Positions 57,568 to 64,000 of a stretch of DNA of 64,000 bases are shown in pieces (position 1 is the stretch's first letter; each line of letters starts with the position of its first letter). The notes below the pieces were generated by a model, which had not been told where the DNA came from, did no database searches, and saw nothing but the letters and a program-made list of their open reading frames with translations. A program made the translations under genes and the position numbers. The stretch is from Gluconacetobacter sacchari (GTDB taxonomy: Bacteria; Pseudomonadota; Alphaproteobacteria; Acetobacterales; Acetobacteraceae): NCBI RefSeq assembly GCF_014174255.1, contig NZ_JABEQJ010000022.1, forward strand, positions 1 to 64,000, written 5' to 3'.

Positions 57568-58901
57568 CAAACTTTTTCACGCACCGCCTGCACAAAAATC
57601 ACGCCGATCGTGGTCTTATGCTCGAGCCGGACAGTGGACTGTTGGGGCGTCGTCTGCTGGAGGATACGCAGCACACCCTGGGCGGCGGTGCCGCCGGCGA
57701 CTGCCAGCTCCTGGGGTAGATTGAGGTGAGAAAAAGTGGTGACGCCGAGCCCGTTCGAGATTCCGGTCGTATTGCCAGTTTGCATTGCCTGGCTCAGACC
57801 CGAGGCAAATTCCATCGCAGCAGGGAGCAAAGCCCGGGTGAGGAGATGTTCCTCCACGGACGATGCGACGAATGTCTCCATTGTATCGGGTGCGACGGCC
57901 AGACCGTCCACGGCGATCTCCGGCTGTTTGCCGATGACCAGACGGCTGAACTTGACGACGAGTCGCGTGTCGCCGCTTTTCTGGAAGCTGCCGATGAGGC
58001 GGGCGCCGATGAAGGGTCCCGTCGTGACGTCTGCGAACACCTCCGTTGGGTGATCGCTGTCCGCCGTCGTGACCATATCGGCGTAGATGCCCCTGCCAGC
58101 GGGAAGCAGGAGCTTCTCCGGGGACTGGGGGGCGGCGGTGGAGGCGGAGGGCGCTGAGGCGGGCCAAGTTGCCTCGCCGCTGCTTTGGCGCGACGTTGCG
58201 CCGTCCGCGACGAGTTGCCCCGGGCGGCGGGCTGGTCGGTCCCCCGGGCTTTCCAGTTGCCCGCTTTCCACCGAGATTTTCTGATGGTCCCACGCGCCGA
58301 AAAGTCTGGCCTCCAAGGCAGGAGCGAGGGTCGAGCTCGGGGTGATCGGAGGGGCAGGTGACGCGCCCGCATTGTCAGATGGCGATCGCACATGGTCCCC
58401 GACGCCGTTCCTGCCGACGGCACCTTGTCCGTCCTGAGCGGGCGGCTTCGCAGGTGCTGGGCCACTGGTGTTGTTAAGATGCGTCGGCGCGCTGGGCTGG
58501 TTTTCCCCGGGCGGGACGATCATGTGTCCATTTTCGTCCTGCGCATCCACCTGCTCCCCCTTCCCCGGAAGGTCCCCCGAGTAGGATTTGCCCTGCTGGG
58601 CGGCGGCACGCGATTCCTCGCGATTGGCCTGGGCGTAGTCCCGCTCGCGCTTTGTCGGCAGGTTCTTCCCACCTGCAAGGTCGCCGACGTTCGGACGCAC
58701 CACTGGCGCACTGACGGGCGGTGCCGATGGCGCGGGGCGCAGCGCATACCAGCCAACGACCAGCAAGCCTGTGATCACCGACAGGGCGACCAGACTGCGG
58801 GAGTTTCTGCGGGCGAGCGACACCCATGCCGCGCGCCTGGTGGCACGCTCTTCGAGCCGATGGCCAACGAGTTCCTCACCCAGGTCCCGGGTTTCGCTCA
58901 C
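57567..58901 (-). CDS. dotG: DotG/IcmE core protein (TraO of IncI)
   Basis: A 444-residue protein with an N-terminal membrane anchor (SLVALSVITGLLVVGWYALR, about 33-52), a long Pro/Gly/Gln-rich periplasmic spacer and a C-terminal VirB10-like domain: GRGIYADMVTTADSDHPTEV, GPFIGARLIGSFQKSGDTRL, VVKFSRLVIGKQPEIAVDGL. It spans both membranes and forms the channel. The pentapeptide repeats of Legionella DotG are absent, as expected for plasmid TraO. GTG 58901 overlaps the dotH stop. Confidence 0.9.
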   Translation of the reverse strand: MSETRDLGEELVGHRLEERATRRAAWVSLARRNSRSLVALSVITGLLVVGWYALRPAPSAPPVSAPVVRPNVGDLAGGKNLPTKRERDYAQANREESRAAAQQGKSYSGDLPGKGEQVDAQDENGHMIVPPGENQPSAPTHLNNTSGPAPAKPPAQDGQGAVGRNGVGDHVRSPSDNAGASPAPPITPSSTLAPALEARLFGAWDHQKISVESGQLESPGDRPARRPGQLVADGATSRQSSGEATWPASAPSASTAAPQSPEKLLLPAGRGIYADMVTTADSDHPTEVFADVTTGPFIGARLIGSFQKSGDTRLVVKFSRLVIGKQPEIAVDGLAVAPDTMETFVASSVEEHLLTRALLPAAMEFASGLSQAMQTGNTTGISNGLGVTTFSHLNLPQELAVAGGTAAQGVLRILQQTTPQQSTVRLEHKTTIGVIFVQAVREKV

Positions 58902-59830
58902 GGTGCGATCTCCGCGAGCGAGACAGGAACAGGCTGACCGCCAACCCAGAGATAGATTGGTGACTTGGCCGGCATTTCATACGCGTTGACATCGAACTCC
59001 CGCGTAGAAGCCGTCGGCGCGGGACTCTGCACATCATAGCGGGACTGGAGATAGAAATGGGTGCCAAGCTTCCAGGCGCGGAGATTGTCCGGGCTGACGC
59101 CCGTGACCGTGAGCGGCTCGGCCTCGGCAGGAGGCGTTCCGTCAAGGAACGCCTGAAGTGAGCCAAGGGACGGGCCCGGCGTTTCCGGGGGGGCTCCGGG
59201 AAGCGCCCTGGGGCCGCGCGACCGGACGGAGACCGTGAGATCGGCATCATAGCGTCCCGGTCCCGTCACCCAGAGAAACGCAACCGGCTTCGGTGCGCCC
59301 TGTAGCGTGACGTCTAAGCCGCCCTTGGGATAGGTGCTTTCCGGCTGGAGCATGAGGACGTTGGACCCTTTCTCCGGAATGCAGGAATGGGCGCCCACGA
59401 CTTGCACCCCTCGTTGCCCGCCATTCCCGTTCGGCATTTTGCCGTCGATGTCGCATTCGCCGGCCTTGTTCGAGTTCGTGTCCCACGCGATCGGCCAGGG
59501 CTGACCAGTCTGATCCAGAAACGTGATTGCCGTCGGAAAGCCCCGCGCCAACTGGATGATGTTGATCGGTGCCCCCGGTCGAAATGTCACCGTGACTGAG
59601 CGCGATACGGGCACCCCGACCATGTGGGGGTCGTCACGGTGATCGAGTAAGGATTGTCCCTGGTCAAAGCGTTTGTATAAGCCCTGGATCTGCTCATCGG
59701 TGAGCGGCGGACCGGAATACACCGGGTCGGGTGCTGCTTGGCGTCCCTCCTCACGCTCCTGGGCCTGGGATGGCGAGCCGCAAAGCGCGGCTGCCAGGGC
59801 GAAGATGCTCGCCGCGCGGGCGTGGCGCAT
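58898..59830 (-). CDS. dotH: DotH/IcmK outer-membrane core protein (TraN of IncI)
   Basis: A 310-residue exported protein (ASIFALAAALCGSPSQAQ signal). SRSVTVTFRPGAPINIIQLA, YPTAITFLDQTGQPWPI-type sequence (FPTAITFLDQTGQPWPIAWD) and VLMLQPESTYPKGGLDVTLQ are typical of DotH/IcmK. It is the major outer-membrane-complex protein held by DotC and DotD. It overlaps dotI and dotG by a few bases. Confidence 0.9.
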   Translation of the reverse strand: MRHARAASIFALAAALCGSPSQAQEREEGRQAAPDPVYSGPPLTDEQIQGLYKRFDQGQSLLDHRDDPHMVGVPVSRSVTVTFRPGAPINIIQLARGFPTAITFLDQTGQPWPIAWDTNSNKAGECDIDGKMPNGNGGQRGVQVVGAHSCIPEKGSNVLMLQPESTYPKGGLDVTLQGAPKPVAFLWVTGPGRYDADLTVSVRSRGPRALPGAPPETPGPSLGSLQAFLDGTPPAEAEPLTVTGVSPDNLRAWKLGTHFYLQSRYDVQSPAPTASTREFDVNAYEMPAKSPIYLWVGGQPVPVSLAEIAP

Positions 59831-60498
59831 CAGCCGCCTCCGACGTCGGACAGGCGTGGTGCGTTCAGTTCGGTAATGGCGATGCCGCCTTTGTATTTGG
59901 GGTTGTTGGTTTTCTTGATCGTGACGTCGACCCGCAGCACGATTTCCTGCGGATGGTCACCGTCGCTATGGCTGTTTTCCCACTTCCACAGCATATGGAA
60001 GCGAACCTTCCATGTGTAGAGATGGTCCTTGGGATCTATCCCGGAATCCATGATCGTATAAGCATGCCGCGGCACGGCGGTCAGATAGATCCGCTCGGAC
60101 TTGATATAGTCGATGTTGCCGCGTTCCCTGAAACGGGCAAACCAGCTGTTCCAGCCAGGAACGTCGAAATTCTCCGACGCCTTGTCGAGATGTTTGTCGA
60201 TATCCTTGAAATTCATCGTGTAGAGGTCGCAGACGGTTTCCGTTGCCCAGCGGCCGATTTCGGAATCAGTGTAGTAAGGCCTGTCTGTTGCCAGCAGTTC
60301 ACGCGGTCTAAGCAAATTATCGAGATAGAAGAAATGCTCGCGCGGCGGATGCGTTGCCATCACAAAAAGTACCAATAAGGAAACAAGGTTTCCCAGAAGG
60401 CTCGCACCGAATCCGATCAGAAGCTTCTTCGCTATCCACTGGAGAAACTCAGGGTCGACGATACGCTCCTGGAGCGCCTTGCGGGTCGTGCCGCTCAT
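59830..60498 (-). CDS. dotI: DotI/IcmL inner-membrane protein (TraM of IncI)
   Basis: A 222-residue protein with one membrane segment (LIGFGASLLGNLVSLLVLFV, about 27-46) and a periplasmic domain: SDSEIGRWATETVCDLYTMN-like sequence (DSEIGRWATETVCDLYTMNF), FERFRERGNIDYIKSERI-like stretch and WKVRFHMLWKWENS. These match DotI/IcmL. Its ATG overlaps the stop of the frameshifted HTH gene (ATGA at 60495-60498), so translation may be coupled. Confidence 0.9.
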   Translation of the reverse strand: MSGTTRKALQERIVDPEFLQWIAKKLLIGFGASLLGNLVSLLVLFVMATHPPREHFFYLDNLLRPRELLATDRPYYTDSEIGRWATETVCDLYTMNFKDIDKHLDKASENFDVPGWNSWFARFRERGNIDYIKSERIYLTAVPRHAYTIMDSGIDPKDHLYTWKVRFHMLWKWENSHSDGDHPQEIVLRVDVTIKKTNNPKYKGGIAITELNAPRLSDVGGG

Positions 60499-61317
60499 AT
60501 GGCAACTCCGAAAACACTCGCCGCGTCGGCCAGAGCTGCTCGTGCTGCGCTACGCCGGCGCAAGCGCCGACCTTCGGGGGAGATCCGCATACCCGGTTGG
60601 TTCTTCGGCCTGAAGGCGAGCTTACCGGTTTCCATGCAGCGAAAAGGAACGCTGTTTGCAGCAATCGAGGCAAAGACGGGAAGATCGAGGATTGAATCGA
60701 CCGGAGCGTCAGCCGCTTCGAGTGCTATTCCACGGCGTGGCAGCCCCCGACGCGAGGCGAGATTGCGCACCGTCGCATCGCTTACGTCGAAGACATGCGC
60801 GATCCGGGCGGTGGAAAGCCCCCGACGCCAGAGCTCGGCTAGTACGGCAACGATGTTGTCGTGACAAATCAGGCTGCCGTCTATGCGGCGCGGAATGATC
60901 TTGCCCCATTCGGACGGCGGAACCGTCAGTAGGTCTAGTTCAAGACCGTAATGAAATGCCGGCCGCTCTGGGGGGGGGGGCTATAGATTCGGAAAAGTCA
61001 AGTAATATACTATATTTTTTAGGACGCCGAAGCCCGAATTTATAAGCCTTCGCCCGAACGGCACCCACAGAGCGGCTCAGCTCGGCCGCGATCGTGGCGA
61101 CCGCCGTCTCTGTTGGATATAGCTTGACCACGAGGGCCTCGTCCGTGCGAGACCAGTAACGCCGCGGTCGGCTGTGCCGTTTTAAAAGAGCGCCGAGACC
61201 CGCGCGCTTGACCGCCGCGAGCGTCTCGAAAACATTCAACCCATCAGAACGCGATGATAGTTGCCCGTATGATCCCGTATGTATCACGCGTTCTCCATCC
61301 TGAAAGGAAGAGAACAC
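60495..61317 (-). pseudogene. Double helix-turn-helix protein interrupted at a C11 tract
   Basis: GTG 61317 (with GGAG upstream) opens a frame with a SANT/GcrA-like segment (WSRTDEALVVKLYPTETAVA; LSRSVGAVRAKAYKFGLRRP) and ends at TGA 60940-60942 just after a run of 11 C. Removing one C joins it to the frame ERPAFHYGLELDLLTVPPSE, LAELWRRGLSTARIAHVFDV and SDATVRNLASRRGLPRRG, a second HTH, ending at 60495 where it overlaps dotI. Full length would be about 273 residues. It is a phase-variable gene, a pseudogene or a sequencing error; likely role, a DNA-binding regulator of the cluster. Confidence 0.75.
60970..60980. repeat. G11/C11 homopolymer inside the HTH gene
   Basis: Eleven consecutive G on the + strand (C on the coding strand). 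Ten would keep the frame open through both HTH modules; eleven ends it early. Such tracts slip easily in replication. Confidence 0.9.
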
Positions 61318-61589
61318 TGCAAGTCTCCAAAATTGCTTTCGCCTGCCCCGCTTGCTTACTCAACTCTCACGTGTAGCTGCAACCCTTTTTCTGCACGAAT
61401 ATTTTGCGTGTAACACAGTGTGACAGTCCCTCCATATTCCGTTAACGCCAGATTTCCGCCATTTTTCGTTGCAATGCGGTCCTAGATCACGTTTTCGTGA
61501 TGTGTGTCCATTTTTGTACTCCACGATTTTTACGCGTATTTTTCGAACCGCATCGGGACCGGAAAAGAAAAGTATGCCGGAGCGCGCGC

Positions 61590-61599
61590 AACTCTCACC
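61590..61599 (+). promoter_or_regulatory. AACTCTCACC motif, copy 7
   Basis: Exact 10-mer on the + strand, 42 nt before the exported-protein gene at 61642. A near copy (AACTCTCACG) lies at 61362-61371 in the same divergent spacer. The spacer 61318-61641 is otherwise AT-rich and non-coding, probably holding promoters for both directions. Confidence 0.7.
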
Positions 61600-61641
61600 G
61601 TCTCATGTCACCATTCTTGCGGATCGGTTGGGGCATTTTGC

Positions 61642-62202
61642 ATGCGTGTGATTACTTGCGCGGTAAGGATGGGATTGGTGGCTGGGGCTCTGCTGATGGC
61701 GGCGCCGTCCGGCCATGCCGACGATGGATGTGACAAGCTCGTCCAGGCCGGGCTGGACGGCATGGCGGCGACCGAAAAGGCCGACGATGCGACGATCCAT
61801 CAGCCCGAGGACATCAGCAAGTTCACCTGCCTTGGCAATTTCTTCCAGGGCATAGGCATTGATGTCCTGACGAGTGGTCTCGATCCATCCAAACTCGTGC
61901 AGAGTGTTGCGGGGAAGTTCTGCGAAGCCATCACCAGCGAATGGAACAGCCTGCGTGGCAGCGCCCAGTGCGGTCTCAACATTACCGGGCTCAATTCGAA
62001 TTTCGGGCTCGGCCTAGGCGCCGGCTCAGGGACAATCTGCCCGGCGTTGAACCTCGGTGGAGGCGGCGACAGCCTCATTTCGACGTCGACCAATACCAGT
62101 GGCGTCTCCCAATGGAACACCGATGGTTATCGAACATTGCCCGATGGCTATTCGATCGACCTAATCGGTAACGAGTCCGGCGTGAGCGTGGAGAGGCAAT
62201 AG
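61642..62202 (+). CDS. Exported transfer-associated protein
   Basis: A 186-residue protein with a signal peptide (MRVITCAVRMGLVAGALLMA ... HA). The mature part has four Cys (DDGCDKLV, FTCLGNFF, KFCEAITS, AQCGLNITG) plus TICPALNLGGGG, suggesting disulfides in the periplasm. No named family. It is first in a + strand set divergent from the T4SS cluster and follows motif copy 7. Confidence 0.65.
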   Translation: MRVITCAVRMGLVAGALLMAAPSGHADDGCDKLVQAGLDGMAATEKADDATIHQPEDISKFTCLGNFFQGIGIDVLTSGLDPSKLVQSVAGKFCEAITSEWNSLRGSAQCGLNITGLNSNFGLGLGAGSGTICPALNLGGGGDSLISTSTNTSGVSQWNTDGYRTLPDGYSIDLIGNESGVSVERQ

Positions 62203-62205
62203 GCG

Positions 62206-63375
62206 ATGCGTTTCCTAGTCAGGGTTACGGGTTCCTCCGCCTTTCTCGGACTCGGGTTGGTGCTCGGGCTTTCGCTCGGGGGCATGCGGCCGGCCAATGC
62301 ATTCGGCTTCGACGGTGCCGCCATCGTCGCGGCCGTCAATTCGATGTCGAAGCTCATGAATGGTGCCATCGGGGAGGTCCAGAAGGCGGTTCAGAGCGGT
62401 CTTTCCGCATTGAACAGTCTCACGGGGCAGGGGTTTACTCAGCTCTCAAATAACCTGAAGGCCCAGATCGGTGCGCAGGAGCAGATCGCAAATGCTAACA
62501 ACATCGTCCAGGCGCAGACTCTTCGTGATCTGAGGAACGTCCAGGTGCGCGATGACCATACGACGAACCGGGAGGACTGCCTGAATCTACAGGGCGGCCA
62601 GGCACAGGTCATTGCTGTGCGCAACGCGCAGCAAGTGGCACAGGCTCTCGGCAACGGAAATACGCTTCGGAGCATAGGAGCGCCTGGGTATCCTGCCTGG
62701 GAGGGTAGCGCACAGAGTGCCCAGGCGTCGAACCAGGCGCATTTTGCCACCTATTGTGACGATGCTGACGCGGAGGCAGGGCTCTGCACGGTTGCGCAAG
62801 GGGGTCTCAAGGATGCCGACATCAGTGCAACCGGTGTGATCGACAACGCGACGTTGGAAAAGGCCTCTGATCGTGATGCCGCGAACGCTTATCTGCACAA
62901 TCTGATCCAGCCCGCCGCGCCTGCGGCATTGCGAAAGGCCCAGCGTAGTTCCGCGGCCGGGCAGAACATGCTGCCGCAACGTCGCTCATACGATGCCGCG
63001 ATGGCGCTTGCGAACCGGGTCGGAGCGGAGATCTTCTCCTGGCATACCCCGACTGTGGCCCTGACGGACGCGCAGAAGCAGGAGGCCGCTCACGACGGGC
63101 TGCCGGCGACCGGCCGCGCCTCGAACTGGGAAGTGACCGAGATCGAGGTCAATCGCCGTTACAGCGGCCAGCAATGGCAGATGGACCTACAGGCGATGCC
63201 GCAGAAGTCGGTGCTGGTCCAGCTCGCCCTCATGCAGGCCCAGCAGAACTGGTTGTCATGGCAGCGGCTGAAGCTCGAGCAGCAGCTTGCGCTTGGCGTC
63301 GCCAGATTGATCGCCACAGGCGCCGAAGATCATCTCGCCCACGCCGCGACGATGCCCACCCCAGAAATCCAGTAG
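62206..63375 (+). CDS. Exported helical protein, VirB5/TrbJ-like in character
   Basis: A 389-residue protein with a signal peptide ending RPANA|FGFDG. The mature N-terminus is a long helix (IVAAVNSMSKLMNGAIGEVQ; ALNSLTGQGFTQLSNNLKAQ), with later Cys pairs (REDCLNLQ, TYCDDADAEAGLCTVAQ) and a C-terminal helix (LVQLALMQAQQNWLSWQRLK). Export, helicity and T4SS context resemble VirB5/TrbJ minor pilus proteins, but direct similarity is not visible. Follows the previous gene by 3 nt. Confidence 0.6.
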   Translation: MRFLVRVTGSSAFLGLGLVLGLSLGGMRPANAFGFDGAAIVAAVNSMSKLMNGAIGEVQKAVQSGLSALNSLTGQGFTQLSNNLKAQIGAQEQIANANNIVQAQTLRDLRNVQVRDDHTTNREDCLNLQGGQAQVIAVRNAQQVAQALGNGNTLRSIGAPGYPAWEGSAQSAQASNQAHFATYCDDADAEAGLCTVAQGGLKDADISATGVIDNATLEKASDRDAANAYLHNLIQPAAPAALRKAQRSSAAGQNMLPQRRSYDAAMALANRVGAEIFSWHTPTVALTDAQKQEAAHDGLPATGRASNWEVTEIEVNRRYSGQQWQMDLQAMPQKSVLVQLALMQAQQNWLSWQRLKLEQQLALGVARLIATGAEDHLAHAATMPTPEIQ

Positions 63376-63390
63376 GTAGGAAACAGAACC

Positions 63391-64000
63391 ATGGCTGAAG
63401 ATAGTGGCCAGCAGCCGCGCGACGGGCTGGTCGATTTTCTGGAGCATCTGAAGAAGCTCAATGACGGGCTGCCGCCAGAGCAGCGCATCATGGCGGAGGA
63501 GCTTGATCGCCTGATCGAGGCGAGCCGCAAGGAGGGTGCCACACAGGACGCTGCGTTCCGGACCCAGGCGCTCTGGCTGGTGTCGGACTGGACCCGCCAT
63601 CATGCGGCGGGCGCGTCCCTTTATGTGCCGCTCGACCTTCGGCAGGAAGCGGAGGCGCGGCGGGGCCAATATCCCGGCCTGGTCAATCACGACATGCAGG
63701 CGTTGCTGGCTCAGGCCGAGCAGATTCCCGACCGGTCGCTGGCCCACGCGATCCGCAGGGAGGCCATGACAATGGCTGCGCAGCCCAGCGAGGAGCAGGA
63801 TCGGGCGGCCGCCATCAAGCGCGTTGGCGTGCTCGAATATCTGCTTGACCGTTCCAACGCGGTTATCGAACCTGCACCTGCACCTGCACCTGCACCTGCA
63901 CCTGCACCTGCACCTGCACCTGCACCTGCACCTGCACCTGCACCTGCACCTGCACCTGCACCTGCACCTGCACCTGCACCTGCACCGGTCGAACCGGCGC
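63391..64000 (+). CDS. Protein with Pro-Ala repeat, cut by the window end
   Basis: From ATG 63391 (TAGGAAAC upstream) the frame is open to the window edge. Residues 1-160 are a charged helical domain (DFLEHLKKLNDGLPPEQRIM; HDMQALLAQAEQIPDRSLAH; AIKRVGVLEYLLDRSN). Residues 161-198 are 19 Pro-Ala dipeptides encoded by exact CCTGCA repeats, followed by PVEPA. No signal peptide. Third in the set with the two exported proteins; function unknown. Confidence 0.65.
   Translation, partial: MAEDSGQQPRDGLVDFLEHLKKLNDGLPPEQRIMAEELDRLIEASRKEGATQDAAFRTQALWLVSDWTRHHAAGASLYVPLDLRQEAEARRGQYPGLVNHDMQALLAQAEQIPDRSLAHAIRREAMTMAAQPSEEQDRAAAIKRVGVLEYLLDRSNAVIEPAPAPAPAPAPAPAPAPAPAPAPAPAPAPAPAPAPAPAPVEPA
63871..63984 (+). 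repeat. 19 tandem CCTGCA repeats
   Basis: Perfect 6-bp tandem repeat, 114 bp, in frame as (Pro-Ala)19. Being a multiple of three it can change copy number without frameshift, so it is a likely length-variable spacer. Confidence 0.95.

Noticed and set aside
61362-61371. AACTCTCACG as an eighth motif copy
   Set aside because: It differs at the last base and points away from the nearest start on the minus strand; kept only as a near copy in the same spacer.
63871-63984. Regular repeats considered as a CRISPR-like array
   Set aside because: The unit is 6 bp with no spacers and is in frame as Pro-Ala inside a gene.
1-64000. Replication initiator, par locus, tRNA or rRNA genes
   Set aside because: None was recognised by reading all frames; KfrA and GapR are present but no RepA, RepC or RepB-like protein, so the origin is presumed outside the window.

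Overview
The window is about 64 kb of GC-rich alphaproteobacterial accessory DNA, almost certainly part of a large conjugative plasmid or an integrated plasmid-like element. KfrA, GapR, a DUF3991/Toprim protein, a DUF1173 protein, two SSBs, several toxin-antitoxin modules, a MOBF relaxase and a complete-looking I-type (Dot/Icm-like) transfer system with IncI-style thin-pilus genes suggest acetic acid bacteria (Acetobacteraceae). That host assignment is inference. No replication initiator, chromosomal core gene, rRNA, tRNA or CRISPR array is visible, so the backbone continues outside the window.

Left end (1-6.8 kb) is a wreck-and-addiction zone. An N6-adenine DNA methyltransferase gene is split into an N-terminal part (591-978) and a C-terminal part (6458-6759). 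Between them lie BrnTA, HigBA, KfrA, a PIN/RHH pair, a FitAB pair with a frameshifted toxin, and fragments of a Tn3-family transposase, a metallophosphoesterase and a CopG antitoxin. An IS66-type transposase tail sits at the extreme left edge.

6.8-25.4 kb is plasmid housekeeping on the + strand. It holds many Acetobacteraceae-type hypothetical genes, two SSB paralogues, a secreted DNA/RNA endonuclease, WGR and Toprim proteins, a UvrD-like helicase, a tightly overlapped block (DUF1173, HTH-like proteins, GapR, HD-GYP), a cytochrome b561-like protein and small proteins. The spacers carry unusually strong secondary structure. Three consecutive elements (24635-24766, 24981-25112, 25161-25280) share an architecture of a closing stem around three hairpins, and the first two differ by compensatory base changes.

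25.4-32.4 kb is the DNA-processing side: a ParA-like protein with a degenerate P-loop plus a membrane partner, an accessory protein, a second FitAB pair whose toxin has an internal stop, and a 1052-residue MOBF relaxase-helicase.

32.4-61.3 kb is one long minus-strand transfer cluster. In transcriptional order it runs: a frameshifted double-HTH gene, DotI, DotH, DotG, DotF, two small membrane proteins (DotE/IcmC-like), IcmJ, DotO/IcmB; then a TrbG/VirB9-like protein, a TrbH-TcpQ hybrid lipoprotein and the pil genes N, P, O, Q, R, S, M, V and a duplicated lytic transglycosylase; then DotD, DotC, DotM, DotB, IcmT, a small protein, a second transglycosylase, a membrane protein and the coupling protein DotL. 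61.6-64 kb turns to the + strand with two exported proteins and a third gene cut by the window end, which holds 19 copies of a CCTGCA (Pro-Ala) repeat.

A non-palindromic 10-mer, AACTCTCACC, occurs exactly seven times. Each copy points in the direction of transcription, 21-53 nt before the first gene of a transfer or plasmid module. It looks like a shared regulatory or leader element tying relaxase, partition-like, T4SS, pilus and exported-protein modules into one regulon.
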